A DNA stretch of 64,000 nucleotides from Epiperipatus broadwayi (Eukaryota; Onychophora; Udeonychophora; Euonychophora; Peripatidae): assembly GCA_028023455.1 (NCBI GenBank), contig JAQFVV010012405.1, forward strand, positions 12,263,423 to 12,327,422, in the 5' to 3' direction. The position numbers and the translations under genes are program-made. The notes under the pieces are model-generated. The model saw only the letters and a list, made by a program, of their open reading frames with translations. It was not told where the DNA came from and ran no database searches. Within the stretch, counting starts at the first letter, position 1. Every line of letters starts with the position of its first letter. Shown piece by piece: positions 23,544-33,399 of this stretch.

Positions 23544-25684
23544 ATAGTCTTATTGTTTTGAAAAAAAGATTTCTTTTAAGGGTCTTCCTTCTTTGTGACT
23601 TGTTTTCATTCAATTTTTTTAGAATTTAAAAAAAATATTTTTTCCTTGTTTATTAAATATTTCTGAGTATTTTTACATACTAAATGAAAAGAATGCACAT
23701 ACTCAATTTAATTTCATTTTCACTGATGTTTTGTTTTTTATAAATAGAAGTTAATAAATTTGACAGTAGTAAAAAGCACAGCATAGGCTTGTCTAAATCA
23801 TCATATAATATCATCATGTGTCAAAATTGTCATGGTGCTAGGATTTTTCTAAATATTTTAATAACTATAAAGTATATATGAGAGTTTAAACAGAATTTTA
23901 ATAGACTTATCACAAATTCACACTTGGTTTATTTGCATTTAAAAAAAAACTTAAAATAAAATAAGAATTCACTCATTTTTTGAAAGAGTGCTCACACTAA
24001 CCTAGATGATGACATTTTTAGTACATTGTTCTTATTTACAACTCAGTTTTTAAATATTTATAAAATTCAAATATAATTTGTTTTAGATTATTATTTATTT
24101 ATAAAATGAAATTTTAAAAAAAATTAATTGTACTATTTTTAGTTTTAGAAGAAAATAAAGATTTTATATAAAAATAAAATGTTGAATATTTTCAATAACT
24201 TCCACCAGGTGTAATAACATAAAATGTCAAAATTCAAACAGGTTAATCTTTTTAGAGGCAGCAGTATTATTTAACATTAGCTCCTGCTTCAGAAAAAAAA
24301 ATCACCATGTAATATTATGTTGTTAATTAGTTATAATATAATTAATTGACAAAAAAACACTAATGAATAAATGGGCATTAATTAACAATAAAATATAAAA
24401 TTGTCACTTTAAAACAATATATTTTCTAAAATATTTCAGTTTGCTATAAAATATAATAAGATTCAATATAAATTGCACAACTTTTTCAAATAACTTGAAG
24501 TACTAAATTATAATTTATTTTAAGGATGTTTCTAAATAGTAAAAATTATCTTACTAGCAATTGCATTATTTTTTTTAATTTTACATTCTGACACATTCTA
24601 TTGTTCCATCTGGTGAGAGTTTTTGGAAATGTGCAATCTTTCTGTTTTTTATAAAAAAAAATATTTTATATTAAAACTTGATAAATTATGAACTTGATTA
24701 ACTTTTGATTTAATTTTATAAGTAAATAATATTCTAAAAAATCACATTTGAACATTTTAAATATTTAAAAACTGACCTATACATGAAACAATGTACCATA
24801 AATGTTACCCCAGATATTTACATAAACAATCATACTAACAAACTAATGATTTCATTTTTTTTTTTAAATGACTAAACAAAAATAGATTTATGATAACTCT
24901 ATCAAATTCTGCCTTAATATATATATTTTGTACCAAGATTACAATATTTTAACACCAAGTCAATTTGACAGATAATGAAGTTGCCTTTTTTTTTCTTTAT
25001 ATTACAGTCATGTATATTAACTTCTATTTCTAAATATAAACTTAAATGAATAAATTGAATATTTACCTGTACACTTTTTTATAATAATCAAACAATAAGA
25101 AAAAATGATCAAATATATATTATAAACAATCAACAAATAATGTGAATTATACTTGAAAATCATTCTATGAAAACTAGACCACAAGGAAGTGAACATTTCT
25201 GGGTCTTTTCTTCTGTCAAAAGAACAAAAAAAAATATTTTGGTCTTAGCTACAGTTCATAAGATGCTGAGCACTTTAGATTTTTTTCAACTTTAATGTCA
25301 ATAAAAACATTACATTAAAATCTACTTTTCAAAAATGCAGGTCATTATCACTTAGGATAATGCTAAAACTACGATTTAAAATTAAGAACAAGAGCACTTT
25401 TTCTAAGGAAAATTTCAATAATTTTCATAGAAGGTGAGAGTTTACAAGTTAATAATAATAAAAATATTATCAATAATATAAAATTTTTAATTATAAAGCC
25501 ATTGCTCACATGTAATTGTTGTGACACTTGAATCCACTATATCATGTCTCTTGAACCAACATCATATTTCCTCACTTTTATTTTAATTTAATATTTTTTG
25601 CATTTTTAATTTACTGTATTTATTTAATTATTTATTTTTTTATTCTGCTTATACTGTTATTGCTATTATTTTTTCATATATCAA
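23544..25684. other. AT-rich sequence without recognised feature
   Basis: No coding similarity, structured RNA or clear repeat noticed. Confidence 0.5.
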
Positions 25685-25757
25685 ATGCGTTGACCAGGAA
25701 GAGAACCCGGGCCAGCTGTTTGAAAGGCAGCTATGCTAACCACTAGGCCACCAACTG
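25685..25757 (-). mobile_element. tRNA-Gly-derived SINE, copy 2
   Basis: Minus strand reads TTGGTGGCCTAGTGGTTAGC, then GCTGCCTTTCAAACAGC (anticodon arm), then CCCGGGTTCTCTTCCTGG and CAACGCATTTGA. Same family as 14098-14190; the anticodon loop is mutated. Confidence 0.85.
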
Positions 25758-26396
25758 TTATGGCTATTTAAAGTTACTATTTTTACAAATACCTAAAAAA
25801 ATTATCTTCCACTTTTTTTTAATACAGCAGATTTATAGCTATTATGTATTTGATTTTTTTCATGATTTTGTTTCATAATGATTAAGAAAAACAGGTGTTT
25901 CAAAGAAATGTTTTGTTTTAACCTTTTATTTCTCTTTGCAATGGTATTTGCCACACACCAATGATGGAACAAATATAAGCAAACATACATATAAAATAAA
26001 CCTATTTCATATTTCATAACTCTAAAAGTATAAATTTAAAATACTTCTATAAATCTATTAAAATTAATAATAACTTTGTATTTGCATTGTATATGTATTA
26101 GTAAGTTTGCAATTTGAAAAATTAAATGGCAATGTAAATTCTGAATTAATTAAATGCAGTCCAAAATTACTTATGCTACCTCAGAATTTATTCAAAGAAC
26201 AGATATGACGAATAATATTACTTAGGCTGAACCTCACATGAAACAGTTTGATAAAAAAAAAAAACTTGGTCACTTGAAATCAATAACATTTTAATAACTG
26301 GTCATTCCAATTTTTACAAATATTTTAAAATGCTATATTGTTTATTTATTTCATATTTGTACATTACATATTTATAATAGTTTAAAATGTAGTCAA

Positions 26397-26490
26397 GCAT
26401 TGGTGACCTAGTGGTTAGCATAGCTGCCTTCCAAGCAGCTGACCTGGGGTTGGCGTCTCGGTCAATGCTTTGACATAATAAAAAATAAGA
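26397..26490 (+). mobile_element. tRNA-Gly(UCC)-like SINE, copy 3
   Basis: Best-preserved copy. The acceptor stem GCATTGG/TCAATGC pairs fully with one G-T, the anticodon arm is GCTGC-CTTCCAA-GCAGC with anticodon TCC (Gly), and the A box is TGACCTAGTGG. The T arm is mutated (GGGGTTGGCGTCTCGG), so it is not a good functional tRNA. The tail TTTGACATAATAAAAAATAA identifies it as a SINE copy. Confidence 0.85.
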
Positions 26491-26954
26491 AATTGTTTTT
26501 ATCCTATGAAGTTTAACCCTTTAACTTATTCTTTTAACTTATTTAAAAGAGTTAATCTTTGTCTAATTTTTTTATTGGTTCACTACTTAAATCTGAGAAC
26601 AATATTATTCGCCAGCTTCATTTCCAGTTGGTTTCTATTGTTAAAATATTAATCTAAAATACACCGAATTTTTTTAATTCAGCTTCTAAAAATTTAATAA
26701 TTTTAGATTCAAATTGGTTAAATATAATGAAAAATTAAAAATAATTCTAATAACTGAAGAAAAATATAAGAAAAAATGTTTAAAAAATAGCCAGTGGTAA
26801 AACAAAAGAATTATATTTGAACCAATCACTGGTGTCATTATTCAATTTCTATCTGTCAAAATAATTTACTTTTCTGAAGAGTTATCATTCCCAACTTATT
26901 TTTCTTGTAAAAATGATTATATTCATGAAGTTATTTTTCTTGTAATATTAAATA
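26491..26954. other. AT-rich sequence without recognised feature
   Basis: Only a weak resemblance of 26510-26600 to the outer end of family C (AACCCTTTAACTTATT, then TATTGGTTCACTA). Confidence 0.4.
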
Positions 26955-27055
26955 TTTTTTGAATCAAACTTTATATTTCGATAGCGTAACGTAAAATATT
27001 TTTTATGAACATAAAAAATGTATGGTAAAAATAATTATTCACTTCAAAATATGAA
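26955..27055 (+). repeat. PLE-flanking repeat, copy 1 (5' side)
   Basis: AATCAAACTTTATATTTCGA then TAGCGTAACGTAAAATATTT and a segment ending CACTTCAAAATATGAA. It recurs at 28455-28545 and 28678-28768. It lies immediately upstream of the PLE coding remnant and supplies the first codons of the open frame there, so the apparent start at 27018 is not the native one. Confidence 0.85.
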
Positions 27056-28205
27056 TAGAAGCACATCGATCCAAATAGTCAGAAATGAACTTTTGACACA
27101 AAAAATAGCTCAACCACTGGTTGACTTCATCCATGACTTTCTATGTTGGTTGGACAGCAACATTGTGGCATTCTTCAGAAACCAGTGCTTCTCCATGAAA
27201 CAAGGCTGGCCTATGGGACTGCCACTGAGTGGTGTAGTCACCAGCATCTTCCTAAACTATTATGAGAGAAAAATAATACCTAGTCTAAACCCACCATGCT
27301 TTCTAGCATACACTAGATATGTGGATGACCTGTTCATTGCTGCCACCCCCGAGATCATTACACAGATCAAAACCGAATTAGAAGCCAACACAGCACTAAT
27401 TGTTAATGTCACAACTGAAGACACTCACCAACAAGTCAAATACCTTGATGTCAAAATAAAAAGAGAAAATAACCACTGCCATTATAGCATGGCCATCAAA
27501 CCGTTGGAAATCAGATGCCATACACACCCCCAATCTCACACACCCACAGCACATAAATTATTGGGTCTAGCATCTTTTTTGCATAGAAACAGATTGTTGT
27601 GTAAAATTGAGGCAGATGCAAAAACAAATGTAGCAGAATATAGAAATGATCTACTGAATTTAGGCTTCAGACAATCCATCATCGACAAAAAAATCTCACA
27701 CATTCAGAATAAACCTCTCAACTCTCACACCACACAGGATAAACCCAGGTTATTACTTCCATACATATCCAACTTACACAAGAAACTACATTCCATCTTT
27801 AGCAACAAATATCAGCTCTGTTTTCGAACCCCTCCAAATTCTAACAATCTAATTAACAATACCAAAGATCAAACTCCACTGTTACAGACCCCCCATACAG
27901 TATATAACATTGCTTGTCCAAACAACCATTGCAAAGGCACATATTATGGGGAAAGCAGGGCATCTCTGGCCACATGATTGGCACAACACAGGTATTCGTA
28001 CAATAGAGCTCGCAACGATCCTTCTAATTATTCAGTTTTTTATCAGCACCAGTGCACAAGTCACCATGAGTGCATTCCGAACAATCCTACCATCGTATGT
28101 AGAGAGAGACATGACTTCAAAAGAAAGATCAAAGAGGCTTTATTTATCTCTCGCGACATAAACAGGAAGGACACGTGTTTTTCTCTATCAAAAAGATGGA
28201 ATTAG
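27056..28205 (+). pseudogene. PLE reverse transcriptase + GIY-YIG, 5'-truncated
   Basis: Penelope-like retroelement protein lacking its N-terminal third. Reverse transcriptase motifs: QGWPMGLPLSGVVTSIFLN (motif B, near 27205), then RYVDDLFIAA (catalytic YVDD, near 27320) and KYLDVKIK (near 27440). The C-terminal GIY-YIG nuclease begins VYNIACPNNHCKGTYYGES near 27900 and ends KRKIKEALFISRDINRKDTC before the stop at 28203. One in-frame TGA at 27975-27977 splits the frame after RASLAT; the reading resumes in the same frame. Otherwise it is open for nearly 390 codons, so the copy is relatively young. The first codons after 27018 come from the flanking repeat. In life such proteins prime reverse transcription of element RNA at nicked or exposed DNA ends. 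Confidence 0.9.
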
Positions 28206-28231
28206 CATATTTGCATAAATTTAAACGTAAG

Positions 28232-28275
28232 CAAGCTATGATTATGAAGGCAAGATCCTTTGAAAGTGCTCAGCT
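28232..28275 (+). repeat. Diverged PLE 3' module
   Basis: GCTATGATTATGAAGGCAAG then ATCCTTTGAAAGTGCTCAG corresponds to the blocks after the stop of the PLE fragments at 15675 and 52037. Confidence 0.55.
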
Positions 28276-28401
28276 GTTTTAATATTTTTAGTTAGCTATT
28301 TGTATTTGTATTACAGCTTTTGGGAGCAGTTGCGCCGCACATGCACTTGTGCTTGAATACATACATTTCCCAAAAGTAAAATTATTTGACTTAATCGAAT
28401 A

Positions 28402-28768
28402 TGTAAAAGATTTTATTTTGATTTATTTAGAACCACCTACTATTCAAATTTTCGGAATCAAACTTTATATTTCGATAGAGTAACGTAAAATATTTTTTAT
28501 GAACATAAAAAATTACCGTAAATATAATTATTTACTTCAAAATACAAATACGTAAAAGATTTTATTTTGATTTATTTAGAACCACCTACTATTCAAATTA
28601 GAGTTGCCATGTTATAAGCAATTGTTTTCAAAAATGATTATATTCACGAGCTTATTTTTCTTGTAATATTAAAAATTTTCCTAATCAAACTTTATATTTC
28701 GATAGAGTAATATAAAATCTTATTTACAAACATAAAAAATTACAATAAATATAATTATTTACATCAAA
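28402..28768 (+). repeat. PLE-flanking tandem repeats, copies 2 and 3
   Basis: The block AATCAAACTTTATATTTCGA then TAGAGTAA occurs at 28455-28545 and 28678-28768, matching 26955-27055. A second block, GTAAAAGATTTTATTTTGAT then TTATTTAGAACCACCTACTA, occurs at 28403-28448 and 28552-28597. Repeats on both sides of the PLE core resemble the tandem pLTR arrangement known for Penelope. Confidence 0.8.
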
Positions 28769-29246
28769 ATCAAATACAAACGTGTACAACATCTTCGTTT
28801 AGTTTCTAAAATTGTCATTTAGAAACACACATAGAAGACAATTTCCAGATTTGGTAGGTATCCAATCAGAGAAAAGGACAGTCCTATGTACCAATAAGCA
28901 GCAAAGAAAATTGATTTTTTTAAAAAAATATAATGCTATATGCAGACATTTTTAGAACTACAATTTTAAATTTTGAATTTCCTATAAAATAAGCCTAAAA
29001 TGAAGAAATTGTGACCAAAATTGACAATAGATGATGCATTCTACTCCAAAAACCATATTTTGTATTTTTGTGCCCATTAAATTAGCTACGGGGTCTCCTC
29101 TGTATTTATATCTGTGCTCAATTTAAGGTCAGGCCTGAATAAAATCCAAAGTATTATACTAAATCATTTTATATTTGCAGAACAGTTTAATAAACTGAAA
29201 ACACATTGATAGTAACATTTGGAAAGTTAGTCATTCCAGTGTTTAT
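28769..29246. other. AT-rich sequence without recognised feature
   Basis: Nothing supported; ends in a (TA)n run at 29245-29262 that abuts the retrozyme array. Confidence 0.45.
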
Positions 29247-29356
29247 ATATATATATATATATGTCCACAGATGGCGTCCTACCAAAAACACCTATCAAGC
29301 GTATATTTCGTTTACATAAACGTCAGAGTAGTTAGTATTCACTATCTCTAACTATA

Positions 29357-29414
29357 ATTCCACTTTCAGATCATGATTTCAAGCTATTTGCTATCGTCAG
29401 TGAAAGACAGGAAT
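29357..29414 (-). ncRNA. Type I hammerhead ribozyme, retrozyme unit 1
   Basis: On the minus strand: outer helix I ATTCC/GGAAT, internal loop TGT against T, inner helix I CTTTCA/TGAAAG, core CTGACGA, helix II AGC-AAATA-GCT flanked by a U-U apposition, GAAA, then the loopless palindromic helix III ATCA-TGAT and predicted cleavage after the following C. The order and loop placement match natural type I hammerheads. The three-pair helix II is the weakest element. Identical over 58 nt in all five copies of the window. Confidence 0.87.
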
Positions 29415-29765
29415 AAAGAAACTAGATCTAAATACAAACTCTGAGCGTTTATGAAACAATTTCTATTCAGCTTGCAAGCGTGAATTTTTTAGACACGTAA
29501 TGTCTTCAAACTCAGCATAGCAAACCAGATAGCTATATGGGTCTGATCTCAGTTCAGCATCACCACATAGTAGAAGCCTCTGCAATCTATATCATTGCTA
29601 GAAAGACCTCAAAGGTACATTTATGATAAAAAAAAATGCAAGTTAAAAAACTTGCTAACGCTTGTATTTATGTCCACAGATGGCGTCCTACCAAAAACAC
29701 CTATCAAGCGTATATTTCGTTTACATAAACGTCAGAGTAGTTAGTATTCACTATCTCTAACTATA

Positions 29766-29823
29766 ATTCCACTTTCAGATCATGATTTCAAGCTATTTGC
29801 TATCGTCAGTGAAAGACAGGAAT
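29766..29823 (-). ncRNA. Type I hammerhead ribozyme, retrozyme unit 2
   Basis: Identical in sequence to the ribozyme at 29357-29414, 409 bp further along, so a transcript of the array would be cut into 409-nt monomers. Confidence 0.87.
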
Positions 29824-30174
29824 AAAGAAACTAGATCTAAATACAAACTCTGAGCGTTTATGAAACAATTTCTATTCAGCTTGCAAGCGTGAATTTTTAG
29901 ACACGTAATGTCTTCAAACTCAGCATAGCAAACCAGATAGCTATATGGGTCTGATCTCAGTTCAGCATCACCACATAGTAGAAGCCTCTGCAATCTATAT
30001 CATTGCTAGAAAGACCTCAAAGGTACATTTATGATAAACAAAAATGCAAGTTAAAAAACTTGCTAACGCTTGTATTTATGTCCACAGATGGCGTCCTACC
30101 AAAAACACCTATCAAGCGAGATATTTCGTTTACATAAACGTCAGAGTAGTTAGTATTCACTATCTCTAACTATA

Positions 30175-30232
30175 ATTCCACTTTCAGATCATGATTTCAA
30201 GCTATTTGCTATCGTCAGTGAAAGACAGGAAT
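30175..30232 (-). ncRNA. Type I hammerhead ribozyme, retrozyme unit 3
   Basis: Identical third copy; the unit is cut short at about 30350, where TA repeats begin, but the ribozyme is complete. Confidence 0.87.
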
Positions 30233-30363
30233 AAAGAAACTAGATCTAAATACAAACTCTGAGCGTTTATGAAACAATTTCTATTCAGCTTGCAAGCGTG
30301 AATTTTTTAGACACGTAATGTCTTCAAACTCAGCATAGCAAACCAGATAGCTATATATATATA

Positions 30364-30490
30364 TATTATCATCATCATCATTTTCAAACATTATCGATCC
30401 ACTTCAGGATGAAGGTCTCTCCAAGTTCAATTTATCTTCTCATCTCCACATCACTCCAGCTCACTTCCTTATTTCATCCATTCATATTAC
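30364..30490 (-). pseudogene. LINE 3' end fragment
   Basis: Minus strand reads the same C-terminal stretch as 31250-31370 (ATGAATGGATGAAATAAG, GATGTGGAGATGAGAAGAT, CTTGGAGAGACCTTCATCCT) and ends in a (TGA)n tail at 30366-30378. It abuts the retrozyme array through a TA run. Confidence 0.8.
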
Positions 30491-30789
30491 ATATGGTAAT
30501 TTTCTAGGTATTTTGCATACAACACTGAAATATAACAGAATTTTTGTCATAAGCTAGATAAAATTATAAATGCAATTTAAGGAGACAACAATCAATTAAA
30601 ACTAGTAACTCAGATTGAAACTATGCCATCTAGTAAGAGTATTTGTCTGAATCAAACTAAAAGTGGATCTTATTTTAGTTTAAGACTCTAGTTGATATAA
30701 AAGTTGTAAAACATACATAAATATTTTGTATATATGTAAATTTGATGTATAACAACTTCTTTGAATTTTCACAAGCAATTAAGCTATAT

Positions 30790-30938
30790 ATATATAAACC
30801 ATTATATAATTACAAATATCCAGTAACGCCCTCTGTTTAAAAATCTATATTTCAATAATAGCGAACTTCAAAATGATATAGACTTTTAAACAGAGGGCGT
30901 TACTGGATATTTGTAATTGTATAATGGTTTATATATTT
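30790..30938. mobile_element. MITE, ~149 bp, long terminal inverted repeats
   Basis: Arms of about 55 bp: AACCATTATATAATTACAAA then TATCCAGTAACGCCCTCTGT at the left, mirrored as ACAGAGGGCGTTACTGGATA then TTTGTAATTGTATAATGGTT at the right, with only two or three differences. The centre is about 25 bp. The few differences suggest recent origin; TA flanks both sides, consistent with a TA target. Confidence 0.85.
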
Positions 30939-30984
30939 GTATAATTAATTCAGTTAGTGTTAACAGTAACTTTCTTTCATTGGA

Positions 30985-31385
30985 CACTTAATAGAAGATC
31001 AATATAGAGACTTCAGACCACTCAAAGAAGTATGGAGAGATGTATGTTGGGAGTAACAAGAAGAGATCGAAAACGCAATGTATGGGTAAGAGAACAAACA
31101 GGTGTTACTGACCTCATTGAAAAAATTAAAAGATTGAAGTGGAGTTGGGCTGGACATATTGCTAGAAGAGATGATAATAGATGGACAATTGAAATTTTAA
31201 ACTGGATTCCAAGAGATTGTAAAAGACCCAGAAGGAGACCACATGTAAGATGGATGGATGAAATAAGAAAATGTGTAGGGGTGATGTGGAGAAGAGAAGC
31301 TAAAGATCGGAGAAGATGGATTAAACTTGGAGAGACCTTCATCCTGCAGTGGATTGATAATGGTTGATAATGATGATGATGATGA
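30985..31385 (+). pseudogene. LINE reverse transcriptase C-terminus and 3' tail
   Basis: An open frame of 111 codons (31032-31367) encodes MERCMLGVTRRDRKRN, then IKRLKWSWAGHIARR, RPHVRWMDEIRKC and RRWIKLGETFILQWID. This is the C-terminal region of a LINE endonuclease-reverse transcriptase of the type widespread in invertebrates. The stop is followed by a (TGA)n 3' tail (31364-31386), a typical simple-repeat LINE tail. The insertion is 5'-truncated and contains no catalytic motif. Confidence 0.88.
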
Positions 31386-32282
31386 TATTAAGCTACATAC
31401 ATATGCACATATGTGTGCGGGTGTTATATAATAATTAATAATATTATTTGTTCTACATTGTCAGAAATTTTTACATATTAAAATATTTCAATAATTACAT
31501 CAGTTAAAAATTATTAAATTATAATCTTGACTCACTGGTAGAAAAGTTATCATAAAATAGAAAAATAACAAAAGTTGTTAAACTGTGTTGTCTAAACTTG
31601 TGTATATTTGCTGTAGCACTTTATTTCTATATAAGACTATAGAGTATTATTTAGAAAAGAATTCCTTTTAAATGCAAAAAAGAGTTAACAATTTTATTGA
31701 CTTTTAATATCTGATTGTGATTTTTTTAGCAATAAAATAATAAATTAACATATATCATCAGATTGTTCAAAAAATATATAATAATTTACTATGATATTTT
31801 GGAATTCATTCAGGCCAAACCTCAAATCAAACACAAATATATACAACCTATTTCAGTAAATCCAAATATTAAACTTCACATGATAAAGATATTTTTTCTT
31901 ATTTTTATACCCTTGCTAATAAGTAATTTATAAATATAAAATAATTAAACAATACAGCATTTTAATTATTTTTAAACATTGGAAGTACATATCAACTGAT
32001 TACATACCAACTAATATATATTAACTCATAAGATTCAATGTCACAGTTAGTTAAAAATAAGCATTTTTTTCTTCCTTGTGATATATAATCTGAAGTTTTG
32101 CGAATAATATGCTGCTATAAATCAAGCCCTAAATTCAAGCACAGTCAATAAATGATAATTTATTTAAAACTCGTCTATGCTTTAAAACATTTGTTGATGG
32201 GAGAATGTGTGTCTGTAAAATAATGTATATCTAAAGTGTAACTTACTTTCACCATATTTCATATATATATATATATATAAGC
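31386..32282. other. AT-rich sequence without recognised feature
   Basis: Nothing supported; a TA run at 32262-32278 precedes the next repeat. Confidence 0.45.
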
Positions 32283-32490
32283 ATTAAAAACCAGTCAACA
32301 CTTAGACAATCCCAATATAGATAATAATCAACAATCTCAAACTGTTGTCAAGGCAACCTCCATTTAACAATAAAGATGGAATCCCAAATAAAATAATAAA
32401 CATATATGTAAGAGATAGTGACTTGGGCCAACTGATGAGTGCTTATTCAGCACGAAATGCATCATGGGGGTCATTTGTCTTTTATTATAT
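32283..32490 (+). mobile_element. Family A block plus hammerhead repeat (PLE pLTR-like)
   Basis: Starts AGTCAACACTTAGACAATCC, continues with GTTGTCAAGGCAACCTCC (32343-32360), then reaches a hammerhead ribozyme at 32417-32475. The first ~65 bp recur as a direct repeat at 32770-32832. Related decayed ribozyme regions are at 17170-17233 and 35115-35175. The open frame at 32345-32557 across it has no family resemblance. Confidence 0.75.
32417..32475 (+). ncRNA. Type I hammerhead ribozyme (intact-looking core)
   Basis: Core CTGATGA at 32432-32438, helix II GTGCT/AGCAC (32439-32443 with 32449-32453) with loop TATTC, GAAA at 32454-32457. Helix III is ATG-CAT (32457-32462), with cleavage predicted after C32463. 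Helix I has CCA paired with TGG plus one A-A apposition near the core, an internal loop, and the outer AGTGAC/GTCATT (32417-32422 with 32470-32475). The five-pair helix II is perfect. The 3-bp loopless helix III implies dimer-assisted folding, as proposed for PLE hammerheads. Activity is untested. Confidence 0.85.
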
Positions 32491-32769
32491 CTTTATTTAT
32501 ATGAATTTAACAAGAATGGGGAAGTATGGAGATGTTTATTATATCTATAAACACTAAGGATTGGAACATAGAGATTGAAATTATAGATACAAAGATTAAA
32601 TAAACCTTCTTAAACAGGTGAATATAACCTGTTTTGAATGAAGACAAATAAATAGTCAATTATAATATTACAAATTGCAATTACAATTTTCAAATTGCAC
32701 CCAAAGTATTACTTAAATAATAAGTGTAATAATGCTCAAGACTGAATGGGTTTATAAAAAACCATTACA

Positions 32770-32832
32770 AAAAGTCAACACTTAGACAATCCCAATATAG
32801 ATAATAATCAACAATCCCAAACTGTTGTCATG
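32770..32832 (+). repeat. Partial second family A copy
   Basis: AGTCAACACTTAGACAATCC, TATAGATAATAATCAACAAT and AACTGTTGTCA as at 32283-32351, then diverges. The two copies are a direct repeat about 487 bp apart. Confidence 0.85.
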
Positions 32833-33399
32833 CACATGAAAACAAAGATTTTACAATCAAATGAATGTAAAATCATTGAAGTTTAATAAGAATTATTTAA
32901 TTTAATAATCAAGATAAAATTCGTGCAATGTGTATTCAGGATATTGTTTATTTCCTGGTTATACCTTAGCTGAAATTTTATCTTAATTGTTATATGGGAT
33001 TTTTCCTGCTATATTTTATTGTTTACATCTATAAGTCTTTAAAAATCTTTGAATTAATACACATATATCTTGTAAATCATGTTTTTGTGACCATGTTTAA
33101 TAAAATAAAAGTAAAATAAAACACAAACATTTTTTTCAAGGTAGCATTTGTCCTCAACCAGGTGAAAAAACAATAATAATCAGGTAGTGGTTGCAGTGAT
33201 AATTGTATCATGTAGATTAACTTAAATTTGGTAATGTTTTAAATTTGTATTTATCTGCATGAGGAAACTCTTCAATACACTTGGTAATTTTATTCTTTCA
33301 TCACATTTGTTAATGCAATTTTTTTTAAATAATTCTATAGCCTTCTAAATATTCTCTGATAATGGGTTAATGCATGTGGATATGATTTTAGTATTTAAG
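32833..33399. other. AT-rich sequence without recognised feature
   Basis: Possibly the 3' flank of the minus-strand PLE remnant that follows, but no motif supports it. Confidence 0.4.

Larger units (their letters stand above)
29261..30350 (-). mobile_element. Retrozyme-like tandem array, ~409-bp units, locus 1
   Basis: Two full units and a partial third, starting at 29261, 29670 and 30078 (ATGTCCACAGATGGCGTCCT). They are nearly identical, differing by single bases such as AAGCGTATATT against AAGCGAGATATT. Each unit encodes on the minus strand a type I hammerhead ribozyme spaced exactly 409 bp (29357, 29766, 30175). Units 1 and 2 also carry the hairpin GCAAGTT-AAAA-AACTTGC. The array sits between TA runs. 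Short tandem units each with one type I hammerhead are the hallmark of metazoan retrozymes, small non-autonomous retroelements that produce circular RNAs. A conserved 66-codon open frame (29793-29993, minus) ends inside the ribozyme and is probably not translated. The reverse-oriented second array is at 61631-62338. Confidence 0.85.

Noticed and set aside
26397-26468. Functional tRNA-Gly(UCC) gene
   Set aside because: Acceptor and anticodon arms are good, but the T arm and B box are mutated, and the SINE tail and four sister copies show it is a mobile repeat.
27910-28161. Alternative-frame open frame over the PLE GIY-YIG region
   Set aside because: Shadow of the real PLE frame, which continues in register after one TGA.
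29940-29975. GTCTGATCTC in the retrozyme unit resembles part of 5S rRNA
   Set aside because: Only about 10 nt match; the surrounding bases do not fit the 5S internal promoter or fold.
29793-29993. Conserved 66-codon open frame shared by the retrozyme units (also 61589-61837 and 62044-62244)
   Set aside because: Conservation is explained by near-identity of the repeat units, and the frame ends within the hammerhead. A frame change from an extra A in unit 61631 breaks KIHACK into KKIHACK without consequence. No family resemblance.
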